Positions 39,306-48,648 are shown, counted from the first letter of the stretch. The stretch: DNA of 64,000 nt from Dyadobacter psychrotolerans (GCF_004349265.1 NZ_SMFL01000002.1:620001-684000), one strand, 5' to 3'. A program made the numbers and translations. Notes: generated by a model from the sequence alone, not told the origin.

Positions 39306-40193
39306 TTAAACATTTTGATCCGAAAATCGGGAAAATACTCCAAGCGGCAGCTTCTTACCAAATGTATCGGGAATAAACAATTCGCCGAATTCGTGGTGAA
39401 TCTGATCTCCGAAATGTGCTTTAATCAGGTTTTCGACAATTAGTGCGGAGAAACCCAGCGAGTATAAATTGATGATAAAAAAGAAGTTTTTCTTTTTGAG
39501 TAGAAGTGCACACAGTCTCAGGATTTCATTCAGGTTTTCTTCCAAAAGCCATTTTTCACCGTCCGGACCGCGTCCGTAAGCTGGCGGATCCAGTATAATG
39601 CCATTGTACTGGTTTCCACGGCGCACTTCCCGCTGTACAAATTTCAGCGCATCTTCGACGACCCAGCGGATATTATCAACGCCTGTCAGTTCCATGTTCT
39701 CGCGCGACCAGTTGATCACCTGTTTTACCGAATCAACATGTGTTATGTCTGCACCTGAAACTTTTGCGGCAATGGAAGCCAGGCCGGTGTAGGCAAACAG
39801 GTTAAGTACGTTTGGTTTATCTTCCGGAATCTGTTTTAGCTTTTTAGCAATATAATCCCAGTTTGTAGCCTGCTCGGGGAAAATACCGACATGTTTGAAC
39901 GAGGACAAAGCCAGTTTTGCTCTTAAGTGCAAAGCGTTTGTACGGTACTGAAAAACCCATTTATCCGGCATTTCCGGTTTTGAGATCCATTGGCCTTTTT
40001 CCTGTGAATTTTTATCACGTTTAAAAGTAGCATGTGCCTGTTTTTCCCATTCCTGTGAAGACAGGGATTTATCCCAAATGGCCTGTGGCTCGGGACGGGA
40101 TAATATATACTGACCAAAACGTTCAAGTTTCTCGAAGCCTCCTGAATCTATCAGCTGATAATCGGTATGTTGGTCGGGGGAAAGTAAGAGCAT
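39306..40193 (-). CDS. SAM-dependent methyltransferase (rRNA RlmI/RlmL-like)
   Basis: 295 residues. Class I methyltransferase with motif I VLNLFAYTGLASIAAKVSGAD, motif II ITHVDSVKQVINWSRENMELTG and the catalytic-type motif IV GIILDPPAYGRGPDGEKW. The DPPAY and the N-terminal beta region are typical of the 23S rRNA m5C/m2G methyltransferase group (RlmI/RlmK). It lacks the PUA domain of RlmI. Acts in the cytoplasm on rRNA; the exact site cannot be told. A 14-bp tandem repeat lies 63-146 bp upstream of its start. Confidence 0.82.
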   Translation of the reverse strand: MLLLSPDQHTDYQLIDSGGFEKLERFGQYILSRPEPQAIWDKSLSSQEWEKQAHATFKRDKNSQEKGQWISKPEMPDKWVFQYRTNALHLRAKLALSSFKHVGIFPEQATNWDYIAKKLKQIPEDKPNVLNLFAYTGLASIAAKVSGADITHVDSVKQVINWSRENMELTGVDNIRWVVEDALKFVQREVRRGNQYNGIILDPPAYGRGPDGEKWLLEENLNEILRLCALLLKKKNFFFIINLYSLGFSALIVENLIKAHFGDQIHHEFGELFIPDTFGKKLPLGVFSRFSDQNV

Positions 40194-40255
40194 TCAAATA
40201 AGTGGTTAAGCAATAAAAAATTTAGAGAAGGGTAACCAAACAAAAGCGAGCCAAA

Positions 40256-40339
40256 AGCTGGTCGCTCACAGCTAGTCGCTCACAGTTGGTCGCTCACAGC
40301 TAGTCGCTCACAGCTGGTCGCTCACAGTTGGTCACCGAC
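40256..40339. repeat. 14-bp tandem repeat, six units
   Basis: Units of the form AGYTRGTCGCTCAC start at 40256, 40270, 40284, 40298, 40312 and 40326, exactly 14 bp apart. The variants are AGCTGG, AGCTAG and AGTTGG followed by TCGCTCAC; the last unit ends TCACCGAC instead. It lies between the stop of the exported protein gene (40342) and the methyltransferase start (40193). No spacers, so not CRISPR. Confidence 0.9.
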
Positions 40340-40341
40340 TG

Positions 40342-41925
40342 CTAAAAAGCTATTTTATTTAAGTAAAAAACATTGCGACGGCCCCTTGTTTGCGGGTCAC
40401 CGGCAGCATTGACAATACGCTGCTCGCCCCAGGCTAAATAAAAGTTACCGTACCAGTAATCAATATCGTCGGTGCTTGTCTTACGGACTTTGTCGCCCTC
40501 TACATTGGTACCGTTCGGAATGACCTTGTCGTTGTCTATCACCTGGCTGCCTTTGATGATTTTGCTTCTGATCGCTCCGTCATGGCTGTAAACAAGTTGT
40601 GTATTGCCGTTTGCAGCATCCTGAACTTTGATTTTTTGACGCAGCTCCAAGCTTTTGACATTATCAAAGCTGATACTGTTATCCCAAAGCAGTTTTCCGT
40701 TTTGATCTACATCTGCAAGAATAGCGTGCGTGTAGGTAAAGCCATCAAAAATCTGCTGGTTGTATCCTCTGCTTCCGCCGTACATCGGGTTCCAGAGGTA
40801 TGGGTTGTAAAGTCCCATTCCGAAGGGATATCCCATCATGCCGCCATAGCCTAAGCCGCCCATCATGTTAGGATTTTGATATCGGTACTCAGGATAAAAC
40901 ACCTCTGCCACCAGCAGAAAGTTATTTCCTTTTGGCACAATGTCATGGACCAAAAGCCGGTAGCTTAGTTTCACATCATCACCGCTTTCCTTCTTTTTAC
41001 GAATACGCTTTTCCATCTTTTCCTGCTGGCGTTCATTCATATAATTAAAGAAATTCTTGAAGTCGGTAAAACTATGATACTGGGTAAACACCACATCATT
41101 GTTAACAACTTTGCTGATGTATAAACCCTGGGATGCAGCAGTGCTGGAACTTTGCATGTTCCGATAGCCATAGGTTCCGATAACCATCCTTACCGAATCA
41201 TTCAAAACCTGTAAACGGCCGCTGAGTAAGGAGAAATCATCCTCGGGATCAATCGAAACCTGCGTGTAAAGTTCACCTGTTTCTTCGTATGCACGTGCCA
41301 CGATTTTTGTCTGTCTGCCTTTTTTTACTGCAAAACATACATTCACCAAATGGTTAACCGTATCCACTTCAACGGTCTGAATTGCGTTTGAGCCTTTGAT
41401 GGCGGTTGGCAGTATTCTGGTTTGTGACGTTGTAAGTAAAGTATGGATCAGCACCGGTTCATTGCGAACCATGCCTGCCATAAACACCGAATAACCTAAT
41501 GTTTTAAAGTCGGTTATCTCAAACCGGTCAATCGTGTTGATCGTGAAAGTTTCTACAAAGCCAGGACCGACATTTACTTTCACGATCTGGTAAAGAGAGC
41601 TTCGGTATTTGCTGAACAATAAAAAAACAGACTGTCCGTCGTAGGAGGATGCGATGTAATCCAGGTTATCCTCCACGGGCCCGTCAATTGACCATATCTT
41701 TTCCAGATTGGCATCAAACTTCTGAACATTAAAAGTGCCCTTATCTGGTTTTGAAATAAGTAAAACGCCTTTTTCACCTAACGGCATTGCCTGGTAAGTT
41801 GTATTGTTTCCGGCCAAAGGAAGTTCTATCCGTTTTACGCTTTGCGCTGTGGCGGAAAAAGTTGCCATTAGCAAAGTCAAAAACAACAATGTATTCAGCG
41901 AAAAAGGGCGAGGTCCTTTAATCAT
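40342..41925 (-). CDS. Exported protein of unknown function with Gly/Met/Tyr-rich segment
   Basis: 527 residues from the ATG at 41925. An upstream in-frame ATG at 42012 would put 29 residues before the signal peptide, inside the EVE-domain gene, so it is rejected. Signal peptide 1-28 (NTLLFLTLLMATFSATAQ). A beta-rich region follows, probably repeated blades. A striking low-complexity stretch NMMGGLGYGGMMGYPFGMG and NPYLWNPMYGGSRGYN lies at about 365-405. No enzymatic motif recognised. The start overlaps the stop of the EVE gene by 8 bp, so the two are co-transcribed. Confidence 0.75.
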   Translation of the reverse strand: MIKGPRPFSLNTLLFLTLLMATFSATAQSVKRIELPLAGNNTTYQAMPLGEKGVLLISKPDKGTFNVQKFDANLEKIWSIDGPVEDNLDYIASSYDGQSVFLLFSKYRSSLYQIVKVNVGPGFVETFTINTIDRFEITDFKTLGYSVFMAGMVRNEPVLIHTLLTTSQTRILPTAIKGSNAIQTVEVDTVNHLVNVCFAVKKGRQTKIVARAYEETGELYTQVSIDPEDDFSLLSGRLQVLNDSVRMVIGTYGYRNMQSSSTAASQGLYISKVVNNDVVFTQYHSFTDFKNFFNYMNERQQEKMEKRIRKKKESGDDVKLSYRLLVHDIVPKGNNFLLVAEVFYPEYRYQNPNMMGGLGYGGMMGYPFGMGLYNPYLWNPMYGGSRGYNQQIFDGFTYTHAILADVDQNGKLLWDNSISFDNVKSLELRQKIKVQDAANGNTQLVYSHDGAIRSKIIKGSQVIDNDKVIPNGTNVEGDKVRKTSTDDIDYWYGNFYLAWGEQRIVNAAGDPQTRGRRNVFYLNKIAF

Positions 41926-42325
41926 GTGCCAATTGCATAATAAAATCAAACTCCATTGGTTTAACCGGCCCGACAGATAAGCGTGATAAACGGACAAGCG
42001 CCATGTCTTCAAATCTTTTGTCTGCCTTGATCTGTTTGAGCGTTACCGGTTTCGGAAATTTTTCTACCGGAACAAAGTTAACGACCACCCATCTCGGATC
42101 GTCTGCCGTAGGATCAGGATAATGTTCTTTTACAACCTTAGCCAGACCGACAATCTCTTTTCCTTCATTACTATGATAAAAAAGGGCGAGATCGCCTTCT
42201 TTCATCGCCATCATATTTAGTCGTGCAGTATGGTTACGAACACCATCCCACATCGATTTTCCTTCTTTGACGAAGTCATCCCATGAATAAGTATCAGGTT
42301 CAGATTTTATAAGCCAATAATTCAT
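41918..42325 (-). CDS. EVE domain protein (modified-base-binding, THYN1-like)
   Basis: 135 residues, a single EVE domain: MNYWLIKSEPDTYSWDDF at the start, then WDGVRNHTARLNMMAMKEGDL and GLAKVVKEHYPDPTADDPRW. These are hallmark segments of the PUA-like EVE family, whose members bind modified cytosines or other modified bases in DNA or RNA. Target unknown. It overlaps the downstream exported protein gene by 8 bp. Cytoplasmic. Confidence 0.93.
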   Translation of the reverse strand: MNYWLIKSEPDTYSWDDFVKEGKSMWDGVRNHTARLNMMAMKEGDLALFYHSNEGKEIVGLAKVVKEHYPDPTADDPRWVVVNFVPVEKFPKPVTLKQIKADKRFEDMALVRLSRLSVGPVKPMEFDFIMQLAHD

Positions 42326-42447
42326 AGTATTAATTAAGAGTTTTGAATCAAGAATGAAAAATAATTTGATAAAGGAAAAAGAATAGAAAGCAGTTGGATA
42401 TCACTTCAATTTATTCTTCATTCTTCACTATTAATTTTTAATTCTCC

Positions 42448-43272
42448 TCACGGAAACTTGGTAAACTTGCTGAAATCCGGCTGGCGTTTTTCGATGAATG
42501 CATTTTTTCCTTCTTTGGCCTCTTCGCTTAAGTAGTAAAGAAGTGTTGCGTTTCCCGCAAGTTCCTGAATACCCGCCTGACCGTCAAGTTCTGCATTGAA
42601 CGAGCTTTTCAGCATACGGATGGACAGCGGACTTTTTTCCTGAATTTTTTTACACCAGGCTATCGTCGTTGTCTCAAGATCTTCCAAAGGAACAACTTTA
42701 TTAACCAATCCCATCTGCAAAGCTTCCTGCGCATCGTACTGATCGCAAAGGAACCAGATTTCCCGCGCTTTTTTCTGTCCTACAACCCGGGCAAGGTAAG
42801 AAGCACCAAAACCGCCGTCAAAGCTTCCTACTTTCGGTCCGGTTTGTCCAAAACGCGCATTTTCAGCAGCGATGGATAAGTCACAAATCACATGAAGGAC
42901 GTGTCCGCCGCCAATTGCCCATCCGGCAACCATGGCGATAACTGCTTTGGGGATAGACCGGATCATTTTTTGCAGATCGAGTACGTTTAATCTCGGAACG
43001 TGGTCGTCACCGATGTATCCGCCATCTCCGCGAACCGACTGATCGCCGCCTGAGCAAAATGCCTTGCCGCCTTCTCCTGTTAAAATAATGACTTCAATCT
43101 GTGGATCTTCACGACATATGTGCATGGCGTTAATCATTTCATCAACCGTTTTCGGCGTGAACGCGTTGTGCTTATGCGGACGGTTGATACTGATTTTAGC
43201 GATTCCCTCGTGAATTGAAAACAGAATTTCTTCGTATTCCTTAATGGTTTCCCATTGAACTGAACTGGACAT
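42448..43272 (-). CDS. menB: 1,4-dihydroxy-2-naphthoyl-CoA synthase
   Basis: 274 residues from the ATG at 43272 (an upstream ATG at 43323 adds 17 unconserved residues). Crotonase fold with the oxyanion loop [63 protein letters not shown] and [27 protein letters not shown], all characteristic of MenB rather than other crotonases. It closes the naphthoquinone ring of o-succinylbenzoyl-CoA in menaquinone synthesis. The menE-like gene is divergent, 174 bp away. Confidence 0.96.
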   Translation of the reverse strand: MSSSVQWETIKEYEEILFSIHEGIAKISINRPHKHNAFTPKTVDEMINAMHICREDPQIEVIILTGEGGKAFCSGGDQSVRGDGGYIGDDHVPRLNVLDLQKMIRSIPKAVIAMVAGWAIGGGHVLHVICDLSIAAENARFGQTGPKVGSFDGGFGASYLARVVGQKKAREIWFLCDQYDAQEALQMGLVNKVVPLEDLETTTIAWCKKIQEKSPLSIRMLKSSFNAELDGQAGIQELAGNATLLYYLSEEAKEGKNAFIEKRQPDFSKFTKFP

Positions 43273-43446
43273 ATAGAGCAATGAATGAATGATTTTATTA
43301 ATGAGTGAATCAGTCCTGGACACTTATCTGTGATAACAGTATCGGACGACCCACTTTATGTTTTAATCCCCGAAATTACAGATTGTTTACCTTTCCTTCA
43401 AAAAGGAATCAATAACTTTCGGTTTGGTTACGATGAATAACACAAA

Positions 43447-44547
43447 ATGAAGCAGGAAGAATCCGCATTCGACAGCAATTGGTATACGAATAAAGAACTG
43501 CTACAAAAGCAGTCACGTCCGTTACAGCCATACTTTGCAAAGGCATTTGATTTTATTCAGCTATGGTTAAGCGGCAAAGAGCAATTCGAATTACAGACAT
43601 CAGGCTCAACCGGGACACCTAAAATCATTCGCGTTACAAGAAAACAGCTGAGCAGCAGCGCCGCAATGACGGGAAAGGCTCTGGATTTAAGACCCGGCAC
43701 AAAGGCGCTGGTGGCTTTAAATGTTGAATATGTTGCGGGATTGATGATGCTTGTAAGAGGCATGGAACTGAACTGGGATTTGACTATTGTTGAGCCGGTT
43801 TCCAATCCGCTTTTAGTACTCGGCGAAAGTAAACAATTTGACTTCACTGCGTTGGTGCCCATGCAGCTGACTGCTGCTCTTAAAGATAATCAAACCTTCG
43901 GCAGGGTTAATAGTTTTGGTAAAATATTACTTGGCGGCGCTCCTGTTGGAATTGCATTGGCTGAAAAAATATCGACAATGGACAATCCGGTTTATCAGAG
44001 CTACGGAATGACTGAAACGGTCTCTCATGTGGCGCTGAAAAGATTAAACGGATCGGATATCAAAGATGAATATAGTTTTTTACCGGAAGTTAATGCCGGG
44101 ATTGACAGCCGCGGCTGTCTGTATGTTTCAGGCCCGATGACAAATTTTGAAAAAATTCAGACCAATGACCTTATTGAACTTACCGGTGAATCGGCTTTTA
44201 AATGGCTTGGAAGGATCGACAATGTAATTAATTCCGGAGGTGTGAAAATTATTTTGGATCGTGTAGATGAACAGATCGCCAAGGTTTTCTACGAATTAAA
44301 TTATAAGGCAACCTTTTATTGCTGGTATCAGCCGGACGAAAAATTGGGACAGAAACTGATCCTGATTGTTGAAAAAACAGGTAAAAACTTTGCAGAACAA
44401 AAGCTTCTTGAAGAAATAAGAAAGGCAGTTTCGGTTTATCAAACACCAAAACATGTTTACTTTGCAAATAAGTTTTTTAAAACCCAGACGGATAAAATAG
44501 ATAAACGTCGCACAGCAGAAATGCTTTTCACATCAATCAATGGATAA
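43447..44547 (+). CDS. menE: o-Succinylbenzoate-CoA ligase-like AMP-binding enzyme
   Basis: 366 residues, shorter than the usual 450-500 of MenE but like the compact Bacteroidota form. AMP-binding motif LQTSGSTGTPKIIRVTRKQ (about 50-68), adenylate-forming core YQSYGMTETVSHVALKRL, hinge DLIELTGESAFKWLGRIDNVINSGGVKI, and a terminal catalytic Lys in FFKTQTDKIDKRR. It activates o-succinylbenzoate to its CoA ester, the substrate of MenB (divergent neighbour). The N-terminal subdomain is reduced. It overlaps the next gene by 8 bp. Confidence 0.85.
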   Translation: MKQEESAFDSNWYTNKELLQKQSRPLQPYFAKAFDFIQLWLSGKEQFELQTSGSTGTPKIIRVTRKQLSSSAAMTGKALDLRPGTKALVALNVEYVAGLMMLVRGMELNWDLTIVEPVSNPLLVLGESKQFDFTALVPMQLTAALKDNQTFGRVNSFGKILLGGAPVGIALAEKISTMDNPVYQSYGMTETVSHVALKRLNGSDIKDEYSFLPEVNAGIDSRGCLYVSGPMTNFEKIQTNDLIELTGESAFKWLGRIDNVINSGGVKIILDRVDEQIAKVFYELNYKATFYCWYQPDEKLGQKLILIVEKTGKNFAEQKLLEEIRKAVSVYQTPKHVYFANKFFKTQTDKIDKRRTAEMLFTSING

Positions 44548-45316
44548 AAATATTCAGATTCCCGGTAAATATATTGTTCGTTACCAGTCGGCACCCGTTG
44601 TTCCCGCGCCGTTTTCGCATTATTACACATTAACACTGAATATCCTTTCAGAAACAGAACTGGATGTAGATTTTTCGATTTCCTACACGGATCGGGACGA
44701 AATTGATGAGGATGAAATCCTGGACGAAGGTTTTACTTTGGATGATGATTACAAATGGAAAGGTTCGGTACCTGCCATTTGGACAAAAGAATTTCAAAAC
44801 ATTTTTGCTTCTTCAAAAATCATCAGACAGCGGGAAGAAAAGGAATTTGAAGATTTTATAGAGATTGAACTGGAAGAAAATGAGAAAGATGTAACCGTAT
44901 ATCCTGTTGACAAGGAGCGCTGGTCATATTTTCTTCAGGAGTTTATGCAGGCAATTTTCGAATCAGGAGGCAGAGAAAAACCTTTTGAGTTAACTTATCT
45001 TAATATTTCAGAAGGTACATCAAAACTAGTTGAGCTGAAAGCTTCATTTGCTAATAAATCCTTTACCGTAGTAAAAGACGGCAATGCACCTGAAAGCCTT
45101 AACTGGACACAACTTCAGAAAGTGATGGATACGGTTTACAAGGCCGAATTTATTGAGGACAATGCGTCTGAAAAGAAACCATCCAAAAATGGCAGTTATA
45201 TTACCGCAGGAGACGGGCTTTGGTATCAGCTTGGAATTGCCGTGGTAGAACCTTCTGCTAAAAGCAAAGAACTTGCTAAAATCGAATCACTGTTTGGGTC
45301 GCTTTCAAAAGGCTGA
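44540..45316 (+). CDS. Acidic cytoplasmic protein of unknown function, coupled to menE
   Basis: 258 residues, strongly acidic (clusters DRDEIDEDEILDEG and EEKEFEDFIEIELEENEKD), no signal peptide or membrane span. Alpha/beta in appearance, with two likely similar halves (an N-terminal beta part and a C-terminal helical part). Family not recognised. The start overlaps menE by 8 bp. Its stop is only one base from the stop of the convergent HTH regulator. A role beside menaquinone synthesis is guilt by association only. Confidence 0.7.
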   Translation: MDKNIQIPGKYIVRYQSAPVVPAPFSHYYTLTLNILSETELDVDFSISYTDRDEIDEDEILDEGFTLDDDYKWKGSVPAIWTKEFQNIFASSKIIRQREEKEFEDFIEIELEENEKDVTVYPVDKERWSYFLQEFMQAIFESGGREKPFELTYLNISEGTSKLVELKASFANKSFTVVKDGNAPESLNWTQLQKVMDTVYKAEFIEDNASEKKPSKNGSYITAGDGLWYQLGIAVVEPSAKSKELAKIESLFGSLSKG

Positions 45317-45317
45317 T

Positions 45318-46382
45318 TTAACCGAGCTGATTTAATTCCTTATACATCTCGTCGACCAATTGTCCCATCCGCTCAATGGATGGCATTGGCGCGGGCATGC
45401 GCAGACTGACAAAAGCTTTTATATCCCATACTTCAAGGACATCATGCAGCGGAATTTGAATATCCGGTATTCCCGAAATATCCGAATTTAGCAGCAGTAA
45501 GCCTTTTTCCTTAACCTGATTAAAGGCTCTCCGGTAAAGAAATCCCTGATTACGAAGCACAAAAATATAAGGACTGCCGTTCTGAATTTCATACCAGTTA
45601 CGTACAAATGTGCCCACCAGCAGTGAGCCAGGATATATAAAATCTGCTCCGCTTTCAAAAGCGCGGTAATAACCTGATGGTAAATTCGGTAATTGAAATA
45701 AAGGGAGTTGAGTTAAAAAAGCAGGATTCTGATAATGCGCCAGATATTCTTTACTCTGATTTTGTGCAACCCACTGAATCGTCGGATAGTTTGTTGCCGG
45801 TACATTCGGCCTATGCGTTAATGCACTACCTTCATATTGATTGTTAAAAACCGGTAATTGCTGAGTTGGGTATGAATTGGACTGAACGTTGCTGGTTGCA
45901 TACGGATTGTTTGGGGCAGATTTTTGGACAGTTGGCTGAGCAGTGGCAGCAGGCAACGGAGCTTCTCCGCTTACAGGCTTCAGGTTAACCTGGCGCGAAA
46001 CCATTCTTATTTCCTGTTTTGGCTGCTGGAACTTCTCCACAATTTTAGAAAGCGGCTGAGGCTCTGCGTACGTAGGCATGCGTGCGGGGGCCGGAGCAGA
46101 GGTGGATCCGGAATGGGATACCGTCATTTGCCGTGACGCATTCAAAGGAAGCGACATATCCGGCGTTTCCCTTAATTTCCTTAGATCATTTTTTAGTAAA
46201 TTGTCCACGCTGATGCCAAAAGCAGCGGCCATGTTTTTCAAATTGGTTAGATTTGGATTGGCGCGCGCTTCTTCATAAGCACCGAGAAGAGATCTTTTTA
46301 TCGCAATTTTTCGTGCAAACTGTTCCTGTGTCAGGCCGTTCAGCCTGCGAAGATATTTGATGTTGTTGCTTACGATACTCAT
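45318..46382 (-). CDS. XRE-type HTH regulator with LexA/S24-like, apparently non-catalytic C-terminus
   Basis: 354 residues. N-terminal helix-turn-helix (about 5-60: IKYLRRLNGLTQEQFARKIAIKRSLLGAYEEARANPNL). A long Pro/Gln/Asn/Ala-rich linker (65-235). The C-terminal part (about 240-345) resembles the LexA/CI peptidase fold (ADFIYPGSLLVGTFVRNW..SPYIFVLRNQGFLYRRAF..LLLLNSDIS...IPLHDVLEVWDI). In S24 peptidases a Ser-Met pair sits where GADFIYPGS lies here, and a catalytic Lys sits on the later strand; neither Ser-Met nor an obvious Lys is seen. It is therefore probably a DNA-binding regulator with a dimerisation domain that does not self-cleave. Divergent from the aldehyde dehydrogenase. Confidence 0.8.
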   Translation of the reverse strand: MSIVSNNIKYLRRLNGLTQEQFARKIAIKRSLLGAYEEARANPNLTNLKNMAAAFGISVDNLLKNDLRKLRETPDMSLPLNASRQMTVSHSGSTSAPAPARMPTYAEPQPLSKIVEKFQQPKQEIRMVSRQVNLKPVSGEAPLPAATAQPTVQKSAPNNPYATSNVQSNSYPTQQLPVFNNQYEGSALTHRPNVPATNYPTIQWVAQNQSKEYLAHYQNPAFLTQLPLFQLPNLPSGYYRAFESGADFIYPGSLLVGTFVRNWYEIQNGSPYIFVLRNQGFLYRRAFNQVKEKGLLLLNSDISGIPDIQIPLHDVLEVWDIKAFVSLRMPAPMPSIERMGQLVDEMYKELNQLG

Positions 46383-46565
46383 GATAAACAGCCGTTTCGG
46401 GAAAGTTACGGACTAATTGACAAATTTTTTAGTAAAAAACAAATTCTGCATATTTAAGGAATACTTTTACTGCCATTATCCTTTTAAAAAGAAAAATAAA
46501 CCGCTTCAATAGCCAGTGAAACCGAATGGGCGAATAAGTCCACAAAAACCGAAACCTAATCCTGT

Positions 46566-47975
46566 ATGACTAACTCCGATGAGTTGCTAAACATTTTTAC
46601 TAAACAACGTAAGAATCAACGAAGGATTGCCCAATCCGGGCCGCAGGAAAGAATTGCCAAGCTAAAAAAATTAAGAGAATATCTGCTTTCACACATTGAT
46701 GAAGCCTGCGAAGCGACTCATCTGGATTTTGGGAAACCTGCCGCGGAAACAATTATCGGTGAGCTGATGGTACTGATCAGCGAAATCAATTTTAGCATAA
46801 AAAATCTCAAACGGTGGATGCAGCCTGAACGCGTTCCGGCAACTATTAGCATGATTGGAACTTCGTCTCTAATTCATTATGAACCAAAGGGCTGTTCGCT
46901 GATTATTTCTCCATGGAATTATCCGATTGCGCTGGCATTGAAGCCATTGGTATCTGCCGTGTCTGCCGGGTGCCCTGCTATGATAAAGCCCTCTGAGCTT
47001 ACACCTCATGCTTCTGTTTTTGTAAAACAAGTTGTTGAAAATGTGTTTGATGCCGATGAAGTCGCGGTAATTTTGGGCGATGCGGATACCGCTTCCGGGT
47101 TATTAAGGCTCCCTTTTAACCACATCTTTTTTACAGGAAGTCCGGCCGTTGGTAAACTTGTCATGAAGGCGGCGGCTGAGAATCTTGCTTCGGTAACATT
47201 GGAGCTGGGCGGGAAGTCTCCCTCGATTGTCGACGAAACAGCTAATATCGCTGCTACCGCCAGACGTATTTGCTGGGCGAAATTTTTTAACAACGGACAA
47301 ACCTGCATCGCTCCGGACTATATTCTCGTGCATGAATCCGTTAAAGAAAAACTTATAGCTGGAATGAAAGAAGCGATTATTTCGATGTATGACCCGCAGG
47401 AAAAAGGGATCGAAAATTCGCGGGATTACGCCAGGATTGTAAATGAAAAGCAATTTGAGCGTTTACTAACTTATTTGGACGATGCGCTGGAAAAAGGGGC
47501 ATTACTGGAAACAGAAGGTATAGCAAATGATAAAACACGCTATTTTCCGCCAGCGATTCTGTCTAATGTAAGTGATTCAATGAAGGTTATGAAGGAAGAA
47601 ATATTTGGTCCGATATTACCGGTAATGTCCTACTCAGAACTAAGCGAAGCGATTGATTATGTAAACAGTAAGTCGAAACCACTTGCACTTTACATACATT
47701 CCGACAACAGGAAAAATATTGATTCTATCTTACAGAACAGCAGCTCGGGGAATGCTTTAGTTAATGAAGTCCTGACACAATTTGGTAATCCGGAATTGCC
47801 TTTTGGAGGTGTTAATACCAGCGGAATTGGTAAGTCAAACGGTTTTTTCGGATTTAAAGAATTCTCAAATGCAAAAGGTGTGATGCGAAGGAGATTTGGA
47901 ACGATGAAGTTTCTTTATCCTCCTTACTCGGACAGGTTTGTTTCATGGCTTCGTAAAGGATTGCGATATCTTTAA
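46566..47975 (+). CDS. Aldehyde dehydrogenase family protein
   Basis: 469 residues, NAD(P)-dependent. Cofactor/catalytic motifs are visible: IISPWNYPIALALKPLVSA, HIFFTGSPAVGKLVMKAAAENL, the Glu in VTLELGGKSPSIVDE, and the catalytic Cys in WAKFFNNGQTCIAPDY. The C-terminus NTSGIGKSNGFFGFKEFSNAKGV and the hydrophobic end (LYPPYSDRFVSWLRKGLRYL) resemble class 3 enzymes (ALDH3/CALDH type). It oxidises an aldehyde to acid; substrate unknown. Divergent from the XRE regulator, which might control it (inference). Confidence 0.92.
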   Translation: MTNSDELLNIFTKQRKNQRRIAQSGPQERIAKLKKLREYLLSHIDEACEATHLDFGKPAAETIIGELMVLISEINFSIKNLKRWMQPERVPATISMIGTSSLIHYEPKGCSLIISPWNYPIALALKPLVSAVSAGCPAMIKPSELTPHASVFVKQVVENVFDADEVAVILGDADTASGLLRLPFNHIFFTGSPAVGKLVMKAAAENLASVTLELGGKSPSIVDETANIAATARRICWAKFFNNGQTCIAPDYILVHESVKEKLIAGMKEAIISMYDPQEKGIENSRDYARIVNEKQFERLLTYLDDALEKGALLETEGIANDKTRYFPPAILSNVSDSMKVMKEEIFGPILPVMSYSELSEAIDYVNSKSKPLALYIHSDNRKNIDSILQNSSSGNALVNEVLTQFGNPELPFGGVNTSGIGKSNGFFGFKEFSNAKGVMRRRFGTMKFLYPPYSDRFVSWLRKGLRYL

Positions 47976-48047
47976 GCTTGGAGGAAACTAGAGTGGGAGA
48001 AATGGGAGTAGGAATTGATTTTTTATTTTTTATAAAATTATATTTAA

Positions 48048-48620
48048 ATGACATTAACACGGGAAAATCAGATCGAATTATTTGGTGCGCCTACAATCCG
48101 CTGCGAATATTACCCGGTACTGCTGCCCGATCCGGAAACGTTAAAGGAGATCGAATTTTTAAACCGGATTTTAATAAAAGATTTCGGTTTAAAACAATCT
48201 CAGTTCACGAAAATGCCGCATATTTCAATCGACGGAATTACCTGCCCCGAGAATGATGAAAAGGTTATGAATGACATTAAAACATTTCTTTCAACACAAT
48301 GCCATCTGAATGTTGAATTCAGTGAAGTCGGATATTTTCCGGGCAGGGGTGGGATTACTTTAAAGCTTGGTATACAATATCCTAAGCCTGTGCTGGATTT
48401 TAATAGTCTTTTTATGACTGCTGTTGGCGGGAAAATTACCAAACTAAATCTGCACCTGACACTGGCCCGATACGTAAACCGCGAACTTTTTGACGCTTTA
48501 CAAAACCCCGAAGTAGTTTATCCCCAAAGCTGTGTTTGCAGCAGTGTAGCAGTTTTAAAAAAACGTATCGGAGAGAAAGGTGCTTATGTAAATATCGGGG
48601 TAGTGGAGTTTGGGTTGTAA
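48048..48620 (+). CDS. 2H phosphoesterase (2'-5' RNA ligase-like)
   Basis: 190 residues. Two HxS/T motifs of the 2H superfamily are visible: PHISIDG (about 63-69) and NLHLTLARY (about 140-148), each with a hydrophobic-His-x-Ser/Thr-hydrophobic pattern. A strand-rich spacing between them is normal for the family. Members act on 2'-5' linked or cyclic phosphates of RNA and small nucleotides. Activity inferred from motifs only. It begins 72 bp after the aldehyde dehydrogenase. Confidence 0.82.
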   Translation: MTLTRENQIELFGAPTIRCEYYPVLLPDPETLKEIEFLNRILIKDFGLKQSQFTKMPHISIDGITCPENDEKVMNDIKTFLSTQCHLNVEFSEVGYFPGRGGITLKLGIQYPKPVLDFNSLFMTAVGGKITKLNLHLTLARYVNRELFDALQNPEVVYPQSCVCSSVAVLKKRIGEKGAYVNIGVVEFGL

Positions 48621-48648
48621 CAACAAGGCAACTTTTCTAAAAGATAAT

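Noticed and set aside
40256-40339. Possible CRISPR array at the 14-bp repeat (and at 27386-27482)
   Set aside because: Units are directly adjacent or have only a few variable bases between them. There are no unique spacers of 25-40 bp and no cas genes.
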